Shown here: in pieces, positions 14,165 through 21,576 of the stretch
Position numbering within the stretch: position 1 is the stretch's first letter
How the letters are laid out: each line of letters begins with the position of its first letter
Origin: a virus
Strand: one strand, 5' to 3'
IMG/VR virus record: IMGVR_UViG_3300047312_000152
Coordinates: 1 to 28,530 of that record
Length of the DNA: 28,530 nt
Translations under genes and position numbers: made by a program
The notes under the pieces: model-generated
The model's database searches: none
Seen by the model: only the letters and a program-made list of their open reading frames with translations
What the model was told of the DNA's origin: nothing

Positions 14165-14343
14165 GTCTCCCCCTCCGTGTCCCCGGCGACGATCCGGCCG
14201 CCGCAATACCAACAGTGGACTTCGCTTGCGGGCGTCCAGTTCGAGGAGCAGTCAGACTTGTGGCCGCATTGCGACCGCCACCGCTTGCCCTGCTCGATGA
14301 GGCCGATGCAGCGCCATGCGCAGGTCCGCTCGGGCGCGCTCAC
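14161..14343 (-). CDS. Cys-rich zinc-ribbon-like protein (60 aa)
   Basis: GTG start overlaps the preceding TGA. It contains CAWRC, CGHKSDC and a terminal CWYCGGRIV knuckle, enough Cys/His to bind one or two zinc ions. It resembles small DksA-like or ribbon proteins common in phages, though no family is certain. It follows another Cys-rich protein. Confidence 0.6.
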   Translation of the reverse strand: MSAPERTCAWRCIGLIEQGKRWRSQCGHKSDCSSNWTPASEVHCWYCGGRIVAGDTEGET

Positions 14344-15155
14344 CGGGGCGGTTCCGGCACCCGAAGGAGGGCGGACAGCCTATCGTGGAGCGCGTCAGGG
14401 CAGCGGCAACGAAGGGAGAGGCGGCCATATCCCTCTTGGCTCGCCTGATGCCAATGGCACCGTACCGTCTCGCCGTGGTGTTTCTCCGTGATTGTCTCGA
14501 CGCCCCTCGCGCAATCCTTACAAGTCGCGTCTCGCAGCGCGGCCAGCTCGGCCGCGAACCGCACGGCGAAGCGGTCGGCGGACGTGGGAGTGCGGTGGTC
14601 CAGGTATCGCACGCCCGGCTTGTGTCTTCGCTCGGCGCCGGGGTTGCGGTCGCGGCACCGCCGATCCGTGGCGGCCCGCTGGACGTGGGCGCGCGGGGCG
14701 GCCACCGCAGTGTCGGTGGACCGGCGGCCCTGAAAGTTGGCCCGTCGCCCGAGGGGTTGGATGCCCGCTATCCGATAGACGCGCCGATCTGCCTTGCCGA
14801 TGCGGTGGTCGCCCATGCTAGGATCAAAGACTCGCCCAGATTTTACGTCGGTCGAGCGGCGGCCATGATTACCGTGGCGGGTTGCGCCTAAGTCTTGCCC
14901 CGAAAGGAAACCAGTGCGGAGCGTATAGCCGCCGTCGCCATGCTCCCACGGCCGCACCCGCCGATTCGCCGGGCCGGTGCGCTGGTCCTGTGCGAGCCAA
15001 TGGTTCTGACCGTTGCGCCGAATGAACTCGCGGGGATATGGCGGCGCTCCCCACCGTCCCGCTCGGAAGGCGGCGACCGAGGCGGGCTCGGGGCAGCGGT
15101 GCCAGTTGTCCGTAAGGGCCATCGGATGCCCGCAGCCTGTGCAGACGACTCTCAT
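14340..15155 (-). CDS. Protein with terminal zinc motifs and repeated Arg-Arg/Asp-Arg units (271 aa)
   Basis: ATG at 15155 overlapping the upstream stop. Residues 1-22 hold CTGCGHPM and WHRC, a zinc ribbon; the C-terminal quarter has CKDCARG and HWHQ/CRC. Between them, about residues 55-190, basic units with RRSTD, ADRR or TDRR recur about every 15-20 residues (GRRSTDVKSG, KADRRVYR, GRRSTDTA). Arg content is very high. This could be a nucleic-acid-binding protein; no enzymatic motif is seen and the family is not recognised. Confidence 0.65.
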   Translation of the reverse strand: MRVVCTGCGHPMALTDNWHRCPEPASVAAFRAGRWGAPPYPREFIRRNGQNHWLAQDQRTGPANRRVRPWEHGDGGYTLRTGFLSGQDLGATRHGNHGRRSTDVKSGRVFDPSMGDHRIGKADRRVYRIAGIQPLGRRANFQGRRSTDTAVAAPRAHVQRAATDRRCRDRNPGAERRHKPGVRYLDHRTPTSADRFAVRFAAELAALRDATCKDCARGVETITEKHHGETVRCHWHQASQEGYGRLSLRCRCPDALHDRLSALLRVPEPPR

Positions 15156-16111
15156 TTCTTCCCTCCCTCGGCGTCCGGCGGGGCCGAGCGGGCGAGCAGG
15201 GCGCGGGCGGCACGAATGGTGCCTAGCGTTGTCGTGACGCCAATCTTGCGCTTACCGCTGGATCCAGGGTCATCGAGTGCATCAATGGTGCGGCCACTGG
15301 GCGCCTCTGCTATCACGCCAGCTAAAGCCTCCCGCAGCGCCGCCGTCTCCGCCTGCGCCGTGGCCAGCGCGGACTCGGCAGCGCGTTGCGCAATTTCAGC
15401 GGTGATGCGCTCACTGTCGGCTGCTTGGCCCAAATCCTTCCATCGGTTACCGCGATCCACCGCCTCCTCCCGCTCGCGGGCCACCTGCGCGAAGGCGGCG
15501 CGAGCGTCAATGAGCAGATCGCGCACGGCGTCATGGTTCGCCAGTTCAGGATTCCACAAACCGCCCCCCGCGAGGTATGCCGTGATCCGACCGTCCAGCA
15601 TCCCCGCGAGGTCCGCGCCCGGAGCGGGCCGCGAGGCCAGGGACGCGGCGTGGACCCGACGTACCACCCGTTCGGCAAACTCGATGCGCTGCCACACCTC
15701 CGGCGGCGTGTCGTCAGTGAAGTCGTCGAGCCAGTTATCGAGCATCCCCATGACCACGTGTGGCAGGCTGGAGAATCCCTGCCGCTCCTCATCGGCGGTT
15801 ATGGGAAGGTCCAACGCATCCCCCTCCATCCCCGCGAGGTCCGCGCCCGGAGCGGGCCGCCGTGCGTCAAGCCGCTCCCGAATCTTGGCCATTGCCTGAT
15901 CCAGCGGAAGCACGCGGCCCGCCTCAATGTCCGCATCGCCAAGCGCCGCGAGGACGGGCGAGTAGCCGAGCGGGTCCGGCGTGCCACCAGAGCCGAGCGT
16001 CGGCAACGTGTTGTCGGCTCGTGCGCTCAGTTGGGTCTGGCTGCTCGGCACCTCCCCGCCCGGCGCGGGCCCGGCGGCGTCAGGGGCGGTTGGGTTGTCG
16101 GCGTCCATCAT
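15152..16111 (-). CDS. Long coiled-coil hypothetical protein with repeated PAPGADLAGM linker (319 aa)
   Basis: ATG at 16111 chosen by ATGA overlap with the preceding gene; the longer open frame is a shadow of that gene. Residues 1-60 are low complexity. Two copies of RPAPGADLAGM are encoded by identical 34-bp sequences 228 bp apart (in frame). Between them lies a helical segment (SLPHVVMGMLDNWLDDF). Residues about 175-290 are a long coiled coil (ARAAFAQVAREREEAV; ALATAQAETAALREAL). It may be a chimera built by short-repeat recombination. Function unknown. Confidence 0.65.
   Translation of the reverse strand: MMDADNPTAPDAAGPAPGGEVPSSQTQLSARADNTLPTLGSGGTPDPLGYSPVLAALGDADIEAGRVLPLDQAMAKIRERLDARRPAPGADLAGMEGDALDLPITADEERQGFSSLPHVVMGMLDNWLDDFTDDTPPEVWQRIEFAERVVRRVHAASLASRPAPGADLAGMLDGRITAYLAGGGLWNPELANHDAVRDLLIDARAAFAQVAREREEAVDRGNRWKDLGQAADSERITAEIAQRAAESALATAQAETAALREALAGVIAEAPSGRTIDALDDPGSSGKRKIGVTTTLGTIRAARALLARSAPPDAEGGKK
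15599..15632 (-). repeat. 34-bp direct repeat, copy 1
   Basis: Identical to 15827-15860 and in the same orientation. It encodes the RPAPGADLAGM peptide within the coiled-coil gene. Perfect identity over 34 bp, including third codon positions, suggests recent duplication or recombination rather than protein-level selection alone. Confidence 0.8.
15827..15860 (-). repeat. 34-bp direct repeat, copy 2
   Basis: Second identical copy, 228 bp (76 codons) from the first, so recombination between them would delete 76 codons and keep the frame. Confidence 0.8.
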
Positions 16112-16395
16112 CGCGGTAACTCCCGATTCGTGAAAGTGAAATGGCCGCCCCGCTCCGACCGCTGCCATACGGCTAGCCAGAGCAGGACATTCTCCATCAT
16201 CGCCTCGATGATGTCCTCGTTGCCTGACCATCCGCCCGTATGCGCGGTGACGACCTCGCCCTCCACTTGCCAGCCCCAATCGCCGTAATGCCAGATGGAA
16301 CCGATGAACGCGAACCACCCGGCCACGTCGGAGTAGGGCCACAATCGGATAGTCTGCAATTCCTCCTCGGAGGGATGGCCACCTTCGTCGCTCAC
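16108..16395 (-). CDS. Trp-rich conserved hypothetical protein (95 aa)
   Basis: GTG start at 16395 overlaps the preceding TGA. It contains an unusual run of tryptophans (LWPYSDVAGWFAFIG, IWHYGDWGWQVEG, then LLWLAVWQR). It is not clearly a membrane protein, since the Trp residues are interspersed with charged ones. This type occurs in early regions of several phages. Function unknown. Confidence 0.65.
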   Translation of the reverse strand: MSDEGGHPSEEELQTIRLWPYSDVAGWFAFIGSIWHYGDWGWQVEGEVVTAHTGGWSGNEDIIEAMMENVLLWLAVWQRSERGGHFTFTNRELPR

Positions 16396-16658
16396 TTCGT
16401 CTCTCCCTGGTCGTCGGCCCGCCCGGACGGCGGGGTGGTCAGCGCCAAATGATTCTCGAACCACTTCACCTTCGCGGCATTGAGGGCCCAACTGGCTTGG
16501 AACATGGACGGCCCAAGATCGTCGCAGTGGAAGCCGGGAATCTTGAACAGCCTCCAAACGTCATTGAGTTCGAGGATCGCGGGCTGCTCCGGAATCAGCG
16601 CGTAGATGCGGGCGCTCAATTCTTCGGCGAGGCTCGCGTAATCTGATCCAGCGCTCAT
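16392..16658 (-). CDS. Hypothetical protein (88 aa)
   Basis: ATG at 16658 with GGGGAG about 6 nt upstream and an ATGA overlap with the methyltransferase gene. Mostly helical: YASLAEELSARIYALIPEQ at the start, then a compact region with FKIPGFHCDDLGPSMF. No recognised domain. It is translationally coupled to the methyltransferase before it. Confidence 0.65.
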   Translation of the reverse strand: MSAGSDYASLAEELSARIYALIPEQPAILELNDVWRLFKIPGFHCDDLGPSMFQASWALNAAKVKWFENHLALTTPPSGRADDQGETK

Positions 16659-17269
16659 CGCGTCTCCCCTTCCGTGCGGGTGGGTGCTGCGGCCAAGACT
16701 CCTGCGCCCCACTGATCGGCCATCGCATCGGCAATGCCCTGATAGGTCCGACTCCGGTTCTTCCAGCGGTCGGGCCCTGGCGGCTCCCGGTGGACGCGGG
16801 CCGTCCGGCCTTCTACAATGTTCGCCGGCACGAGCTTCGGCAGGCCCTTGAGCCACAGGCAAGTGGCTTTAGTCTCGCCGTGGCCGAATTGCCACGGCTG
16901 GATGATCTGGTCGGGCTTCCGGTAGCGGGTGGACATGACGCCGATCGGGTTTTCGATGGCCCACCGGGGAATCACTGTCGAGGCCAACAGCATGAAGAAG
17001 TTGACCGCATCCGACTGCTCTGCTTGCCGGCCCTTGAACCAACGGGCGCCACTACTCGCCAAGTGAGTGCAGGGCGGGTGCGCGATAAGCAGATCCCAGC
17101 GACCGTAGCGGTGGAAGTCGCCAATCGCATCCAGCGCCCCGCCCTGGATGTGCCACGCCGGGTCTGCCTCGGTGGGCAGTAGATCGCAGCTCCAGGCGTC
17201 ATGCCCCAGCGCTCGGAACGCATCCCGCACGATCCCGCTGAACTCACAAACGACGAGAACCCGCATCAT
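16655..17269 (-). CDS. DNA cytosine-C5 methyltransferase-like protein
   Basis: 204 aa. An N-terminal SAM-binding segment (VLVVCEFSGIVRDAF), the catalytic Pro-Cys in AHPPCTHLASSG (Cys67), the IENPIG motif (106-110, equivalent to the ENV motif IV) and a GETKATCLWLKGLP block mark it as a short phage cytosine-C5 methyltransferase. It is shorter than typical enzymes (about 300-400 aa), so the target-recognition region is reduced; whether it methylates DNA alone is unsure. It likely protects phage DNA from host restriction. Start ATG 17269 overlaps the upstream TGA. Confidence 0.82.
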   Translation of the reverse strand: MMRVLVVCEFSGIVRDAFRALGHDAWSCDLLPTEADPAWHIQGGALDAIGDFHRYGRWDLLIAHPPCTHLASSGARWFKGRQAEQSDAVNFFMLLASTVIPRWAIENPIGVMSTRYRKPDQIIQPWQFGHGETKATCLWLKGLPKLVPANIVEGRTARVHREPPGPDRWKNRSRTYQGIADAMADQWGAGVLAAAPTRTEGETR

Positions 17270-17457
17270 TTCTCTACCTCTGTCTGTATCCCGAGCGCCG
17301 CGAGTCCCGCTTGCGCCTTCGCCCGCTTGAGCATCCCACGCGTGAGGGCCTCCGTGGCCGCCGTGATCTCGCGGTCGGCTTCCACGATTACTTCGGTCAG
17401 ATGGCTGGCCGCCGCCGCGATGCTGCTGTAGGGCGTTTCCCGAACGGGTTGGCTCAC
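17266..17457 (-). CDS. Small helical hypothetical protein (63 aa)
   Basis: GTG start at 17457 overlaps the upstream stop (GTGA). It is nearly all helix (AAAASHLTEVIVEADREI; RGMLKRAKAQAGLAALG), possibly a coiled-coil dimer. It sits directly upstream of the methyltransferase gene, with which it overlaps by 4 nt. Function unknown. Confidence 0.6.
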   Translation of the reverse strand: MSQPVRETPYSSIAAAASHLTEVIVEADREITAATEALTRGMLKRAKAQAGLAALGIQTEVEK

Positions 17458-17894
17458 TTGGGCACCTTCCGTCTCCGGTACTTGGCGACCAGTTTCATGT
17501 GTCCAGCCGTGGCGCTTCCGGCATCGTTGTAGCCGGAGGTGTCTAATTCGCGACCGTCGATACTGGGCAGACCACAGCCACATCCCTCCGCCTTACAGGG
17601 AGCGCCCGCCGCGAAAACCATCGTCTCGTACTTGCGGTTGTAGCCAATGTCGTCGAAACCGAACCGCTTCATGTAGGCGGCGTCGAACGTATCTCCCTTC
17701 AGGTGGCGGTTTTCTTCCAGCCATCCTGAATCGTGAACGTCAGCGTGGATTTCCCGCACCACTCGCGACGGCCAGAGTTCGCCCACGGTCGAGACGAGAT
17801 AGCCGCCGACCTGTGTGGCGAGGTGGAAACGGCAATCTCGGCCGCAGATGAAATGCGCCGCGTGGCCGAACCACTTCTCGACGGGGCGGCTCAC
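17454..17894 (-). CDS. Hypothetical protein with Cys-rich loop (146 aa)
   Basis: GTG start overlapping the preceding stop. The N-terminal part carries HFICGRDCRFHLATQV, a compact metal-binding arrangement; a middle block reads VVREIHADVHDSGWLEE and FDDIGYNRKYETMVF; a second Cys cluster is APCKAEGCGCGLP. The patterns suggest a small enzyme or metal-binding protein of phage-specific type, but no family is certain. Confidence 0.6.
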   Translation of the reverse strand: MSRPVEKWFGHAAHFICGRDCRFHLATQVGGYLVSTVGELWPSRVVREIHADVHDSGWLEENRHLKGDTFDAAYMKRFGFDDIGYNRKYETMVFAAGAPCKAEGCGCGLPSIDGRELDTSGYNDAGSATAGHMKLVAKYRRRKVPK

Positions 17895-18115
17895 GGCCGC
17901 TCCGTCATGCCGCACTCGCGGGCGCAGAAACTTTCAAAACTCTCGTTCATCACCAGCGCCTCGCGGGGTGCCGTCGGGTAGGGCGCGTGGTACTGCGCGA
18001 CCGCCTTCTCGACAACCTGGGTCGTGTGCCGCAAGGCAACGAGCCCATCCCAGAGCAGCAGCAGGCCGAACAACCCGAGGCAGCCGAGCAGGAGGTACAG
18101 GGCGATGGTCAGCAT
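17891..18115 (-). CDS. Small membrane protein (74 aa)
   Basis: ATG at 18115, 2 nt after the upstream stop. One long N-terminal hydrophobic helix (LTIALYLLLGCLGLFGLLLL, about 2-21) is followed by a charged soluble tail with a terminal pair of cysteines (FCARECGM). It is probably an inner-membrane protein with a cytoplasmic or periplasmic tail. Function unknown. Confidence 0.65.
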   Translation of the reverse strand: MLTIALYLLLGCLGLFGLLLLWDGLVALRHTTQVVEKAVAQYHAPYPTAPREALVMNESFESFCARECGMTERP

Positions 18116-18117
18116 CG

Positions 18118-18543
18118 TCAGGTCTCGACCGAGCGGCCGACCTTTTTCGTATCCTGCTCCGCCTGCCGCTGGCGCTCCGCCTCAAGCCGTTCCTGCTCGA
18201 GCGCCTTGGCGCGTGCGACACCGCGCTCCTCCGCGTGGCGCAACTCCCCGAGTTGCAGCAGGTAGACCACGTTCTCGACGTGTTCCAGCGCCCGGCCGAG
18301 GCGATGTTCCAATGTCGCAGGCATCATCTTCGGACATCCCGACGCATCGACCATTTCCCCGTGACCGGGGTCAACATACGCAGGATGTAGCACCTCGAAA
18401 TCCGGCAGCATCACCGAGAGGTTGGCGAGGAACTGAATGTTGTTCACGGGCTGGACGAACTGCATCGGCGGCAACCCACCCGGAGGCGGTCCCCCGTTAC
18501 CCGGAGGCCCCTTCAGGAACGGCAGAATATCGTGGTGGCTCAT
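18118..18543 (-). CDS. First gene of operon A: Gly/Pro-rich N-terminus and helical tail (141 aa)
   Basis: ATG at 18543 preceded by GAGGACCGT. The N-terminal 30 residues are Pro/Gly-rich; the middle has FLANLSVMLPDFEVLHPAY; the last 60 are an Arg/Glu-rich coiled coil (AKALEQERLEAERQRQAE). It lies directly behind the operator/promoter at 18562-18596, so it is the first product of this regulated operon. Function not recognised. Confidence 0.65.
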   Translation of the reverse strand: MSHHDILPFLKGPPGNGGPPPGGLPPMQFVQPVNNIQFLANLSVMLPDFEVLHPAYVDPGHGEMVDASGCPKMMPATLEHRLGRALEHVENVVYLLQLGELRHAEERGVARAKALEQERLEAERQRQAEQDTKKVGRSVET

Positions 18544-18561
18544 ACGGTCCTCACTTAAGGG

Positions 18562-18596
18562 TATTGCATCCTAGTAACGTCGCCCCAGTCTGTCAA
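18562..18596 (-). promoter_or_regulatory. Promoter of operon A with repressor operator
   Basis: On the minus strand, TTGACA (18591-18596) and TAGGAT (18568-18573) are 17 nt apart. The -10 box itself forms the N6 of CGTTAC-TAGGAT-GCAATA (18562-18579), followed by CCC. A repressor bound here would cover the -10. Transcription would start near 18561 and read the genes from 18543 to 13424; the -35 overlaps the stop codon of the VapE-like gene. Confidence 0.75.
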
Positions 18597-20311
18597 TACT
18601 CGGGTTTCAGGTAGCTGTGGGTGCCGTCCTCCATCTTCGTGCGCTTCCACGCTAGGCGTCGCATGATGGCTGCCATCCGCGACTGGTCGAACTTGGTCCA
18701 CTGGCCGGCGGGTTTGTTCACGGCATGACCGAGGAGCTGGGCGGTCGAGATGACGGTGAGTGGCGTGTACCGCTCCTGCCACGCGCCGTCGTGCTCCTCC
18801 ATCGCGAGATAGCGCCGCACCAGCGGCTCCCAGTCATCGACTTCCTGTCGGTCACTCTGCATCTCGAGCGTTTCCTGCTCTGGCATGTCCCACCAGCCTT
18901 CGCCGCGCTTGAACTCCGCCACGGCCTCGGCGAACAACTGCTCGCGGTCACGCTTCAACCCAGCGATGTCGATGGTGCCGCAGTACACCGGCCAGAACCG
19001 CCGGGCGCCGGTGGGATCTCGGAGGAACGCATCCTCATTCGTGGACCCGACGAACACGTTGCGGCGCGGGTAATCAACCGCCAGGGCACCATAGGGCGTG
19101 CGGTACCGATCCGTCTGGCAGGTAATCACCTGCTTCACCTTGGCGATCTCAGCGCGGGAGAAGGTCTCCATCTCCGCGATCTCGACGAGGAGTTTGCCGT
19201 GCAGCGTCAGGTAGAAATCCTTACTCCCGATCGACTCGTGACCCTCGGCGTACCACGCACCGCCGACGACGGACAAAGCGGTTGACTTCTTGATCCCCTG
19301 CTTGCCCTGCAGGACCAGCACGTTGTCCATCTTGCAGCCAGGGTGGTAGACCCGCGCCACCATCCCGCGGAAGAAGTTCCGGCCGGCCTTCTGGTGGTAG
19401 TCGCTGACCGGCGTGCCGATGTAGCGGGGCAGGAAGTCCAGCAATCGCTCCTGCCCGTCCCACGCCAATGTGTCCATCCACTGTTTCGGCTCGCACCGGA
19501 TGTCCTCGGACGCGATCCGGAGAATCGTTTTCTTGATCGTCAGGTCGGTCATCCCGAACATGCCGCACTTCCGCTGCAGGAACAAGGCGATCGCCACCGG
19601 GTCCACATCGGACAACTCACGGGGAATGATCGTCTGGTCCCCCTGACCAGCACCCCAGGTCGTGAACACCTTGCAGTGGAACTCATCCCACCAGAACCGA
19701 CCAGACGTGAGCGGGTGCTTCTGCAGCGCCCGTTCGCAGTTGTCGACATTCCAGTGGGGGACGCCGCGGCCGTTCAGTTCGAGCCCGAGCTGTTCCCACT
19801 TCATGAACGAGGCGGGAAGGTCGAGGTCCGGTTGCTGCTCCGGCCCCCCCTGTACCAGTGTGATCCCCGGTGGCCGCTCCTTCTTGGGCTTGCGAGGCGG
19901 ACGGGCAGGCTCGGGGTCAGGCGGTGGCGGTGGTGGTGGGGCCTCGGCAACGGTCGGCGCGGGCTCCGGCTCGGCAGGGTGCGTTCCGTTCAACCGCCGT
20001 CGACACCAGGCCACTGTGTCATCCGTCAGCCACCCCTCATCGCGGGCGGACTCCGCATCCCAGCCGCCCGAGTGGTCCGAGACATCCAGCACCCGCAGCC
20101 GTTCAGGGGCTGTCGCCAAGGCCGCCCGTACTCCTTCCCCCCACTCCGGCGCCTCTGGCGTAGCATCCGGCCAGACCAGCACATCAGCGCCCTTGTACGG
20201 TGTCAGGTCCACGCCGCCGCCGATCCAGACTTCGGGCTGATAGAGCGGCAACAGGATACGCGCCGCCTCGGCCGCACGGAGACTCGCGACGAGCAGGAGA
20301 CGGGCCGTCAT
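18593..20311 (-). CDS. VapE-type primase/helicase (virulence-associated E family)
   Basis: 572 aa. A short N-terminal part (1-105) is toprim-like in look (ADVLVWPDA), followed by a Pro-rich linker (about 110-150). The C-terminal ATPase domain has Walker A in LQGKQGIKKST (334-344), Walker B in KLLVEIAEME (373-382), and a sensor region NVFVGSTNEDAFLRD and GARRFWPV (418-442), as in the VapE/SF3-like phage helicases. It probably unwinds DNA at the origin. ATG overlaps the preceding stop; it is the last gene of operon B. Compared with family members (about 400-800 aa) the size is normal. Confidence 0.82.
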   Translation of the reverse strand: MTARLLLVASLRAAEAARILLPLYQPEVWIGGGVDLTPYKGADVLVWPDATPEAPEWGEGVRAALATAPERLRVLDVSDHSGGWDAESARDEGWLTDDTVAWCRRRLNGTHPAEPEPAPTVAEAPPPPPPPDPEPARPPRKPKKERPPGITLVQGGPEQQPDLDLPASFMKWEQLGLELNGRGVPHWNVDNCERALQKHPLTSGRFWWDEFHCKVFTTWGAGQGDQTIIPRELSDVDPVAIALFLQRKCGMFGMTDLTIKKTILRIASEDIRCEPKQWMDTLAWDGQERLLDFLPRYIGTPVSDYHQKAGRNFFRGMVARVYHPGCKMDNVLVLQGKQGIKKSTALSVVGGAWYAEGHESIGSKDFYLTLHGKLLVEIAEMETFSRAEIAKVKQVITCQTDRYRTPYGALAVDYPRRNVFVGSTNEDAFLRDPTGARRFWPVYCGTIDIAGLKRDREQLFAEAVAEFKRGEGWWDMPEQETLEMQSDRQEVDDWEPLVRRYLAMEEHDGAWQERYTPLTVISTAQLLGHAVNKPAGQWTKFDQSRMAAIMRRLAWKRTKMEDGTHSYLKPEY

Positions 20312-20523
20312 GCGGAGACCCGCAATGCGGGACTGCCTGGGCGCGGTCCCTGCTCATGCAACTCCGGCAGCGTCTCGCCATGCCAGACTATGCCGTACCA
20401 CTCGGCCAGTAGGATCGCTTCCTCGGTCCACAGATCGGGCTCGCCCACGACGAGGAGGCGGCCGTCACCACGACGGAAGGCGTAGGGGAGTGGCTGGGGC
20501 GGTGCGGGGACGTGGCGCTTCAT
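20308..20523 (-). CDS. Small hypothetical protein upstream of VapE (71 aa)
   Basis: ATG at 20523 overlaps the preceding stop; the longer open frame is shadow. It contains a short beta/alpha pattern (GRLLVVGEPDLWTEEAILLAEWYG) with a Glu/Leu-rich helix. It lies immediately before the helicase gene and overlaps it. Function unknown. Confidence 0.65.
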   Translation of the reverse strand: MKRHVPAPPQPLPYAFRRGDGRLLVVGEPDLWTEEAILLAEWYGIVWHGETLPELHEQGPRPGSPALRVSA

Positions 20524-20861
20524 CGTGGGGCGGGCCTCGGCTGGGGCCAATGCTCGCCCGAGTAGCCGTTGGGGTAGCAGGAGCGGCGTACGCAGAGCGT
20601 GCGGGGCAACTCGGATGGGGCGGACTCATAGCCTTGCAGTACTGCCAGCATACCAGCCCAACTCACGGCGATCGGAGGGTCCACGATCTCCCAGTCGAAT
20701 CCATCGCGAGGCCACAGGTAGACCAGTCGGCCCCCGTCATCCCGCAGAATCACCTTGCAGATGCACCCGAGGTCCCGCGCGAGCGCCATGCACTCTTCCT
20801 TCACCTTATAGGCGTGGCCTTGATAGGCGGGGTCGGGAAGGACCGCAGGGCGACCGGCCAT
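20520..20861 (-). CDS. First gene of operon B (113 aa)
   Basis: ATG at 20861 with GAGGATT upstream. Small alpha/beta protein: helix QGHAYKVKEECMALARDLG, strands CICKVILRDDGGRLVYLW, then a basic end with two Cys. It is the first product behind the operator-bearing promoter at 20903-20931. Function unknown. Confidence 0.65.
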   Translation of the reverse strand: MAGRPAVLPDPAYQGHAYKVKEECMALARDLGCICKVILRDDGGRLVYLWPRDGFDWEIVDPPIAVSWAGMLAVLQGYESAPSELPRTLCVRRSCYPNGYSGEHWPQPRPAPR

Positions 20862-20890
20862 CGGAATCCTCGGATAATCGCGGAGAAACG

Positions 20891-20915
20891 AAACGGGCGC
20901 CTATCATAGCGCCCG
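20891..20915 (-). terminator. Intrinsic terminator of operon C
   Basis: CGGGCGC and GCGCCCG (20894-20900 with 20909-20915) form a perfect 7-bp stem with an 8-nt loop, followed on the minus strand by TTTCGTTT. It follows the frameshifted spanin-like gene. The loop contains the -10 box of the next operon's promoter, so the same sequence ends one transcript and starts the next. Confidence 0.6.
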
Positions 20916-20933
20916 CGTTACGAACTTGCAATA
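20903..20933 (-). promoter_or_regulatory. Promoter of operon B with repressor operator
   Basis: On the minus strand TTGCAA (20926-20931) and TATGAT (20903-20908, 5 of 6) are 17 nt apart. The operator CGTTAC-N6-GCAATA on the plus strand (20916-20933, followed by CCC) covers the -35 box. This is the same geometry as at the repressor's own promoter (26027-26057). It would control the helicase operon. Confidence 0.7.
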
Positions 20934-20935
20934 CC

Positions 20936-21576
20936 CTAAAAGTTGTACGTAACGCCGATCAACGCCCCCGGACCCGTGCGGACCTGCCCGCCGGATGCAA
21001 CCGCGCCGTAGCCTGCAGCAGCGCCGAGATGGAACCGCGACGGGGAACGACTCTTGGCGATCACAGCCTCGAGGTCGCGATTGACCTGCTCGCTCTGGTT
21101 CAACCGGCCCTCGGCGTCGATCTGGGCCTTGAGACATAGGTTCGCCGTCGCCATCGCGCCCCGCATCGCTTGGAACGCGAGCCCGTTGGCGGTCCGCAGG
21201 CTATCCGCAGGCTATCCGCTTCCCGGCTGCGCTCCTGGTAGGCGTCCCGGAAGTAGGCGGCGGCTGAGTCGTCGGGCGGGACCGGGAATCGGGCGGCGAG
21301 CATGGCAAGCGAATCGGCCTTCGCTTTACTTCGGTTGGCGCCCTGTAAAGCGGCTTCCATATGTGCGGAATCGACACGGAGCCGGTTCTGAAACGCCAGG
21401 ATCGAATCCCGCGCCGCCCGTTGGGATGCCGCAAATCGGGCGCTATCGGCTGCCAGCGCAACGATCCGGGCCTGGGTGGCTGCCGGGACTACCGGCGGCT
21501 TGCCGTGGCCCCAGAGGGCGTAGCCGGCCAGCAGGCCCGCCAGCGCGCCGAGGCCCAACCAGCCGGGAACCGTCAC
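20936..21576 (-). pseudogene. Spanin-like protein split by an 11-bp tandem duplication
   Basis: Two frames cover this stretch: 21576 down to 21100 and a second frame ending at 20936. The 641-nt span loses its frame at 21193-21219, where AGGCTATCCGC is present twice in tandem (21198-21219). Removing one 11-bp copy leaves 630 nt, a single 209-aa frame. The joined protein starts with a GTG (GTGA overlap), has one membrane helix (about 6-22), a long coiled coil, and ends in an outer-membrane-like strand (GVTYNF). That layout suits an inner-membrane spanin or similar envelope protein; the true reading could also be restored by slippage. Confidence 0.75.
21193..21219. repeat. 11-bp tandem duplication causing frameshift
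   Basis: TCCGC is followed by two copies of AGGCTATCCGC (21198-21208 and 21209-21219), giving about 2.5 units. Eleven is not a multiple of three, so copy number switches the reading frame of the spanin-like gene. Confidence 0.9.
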
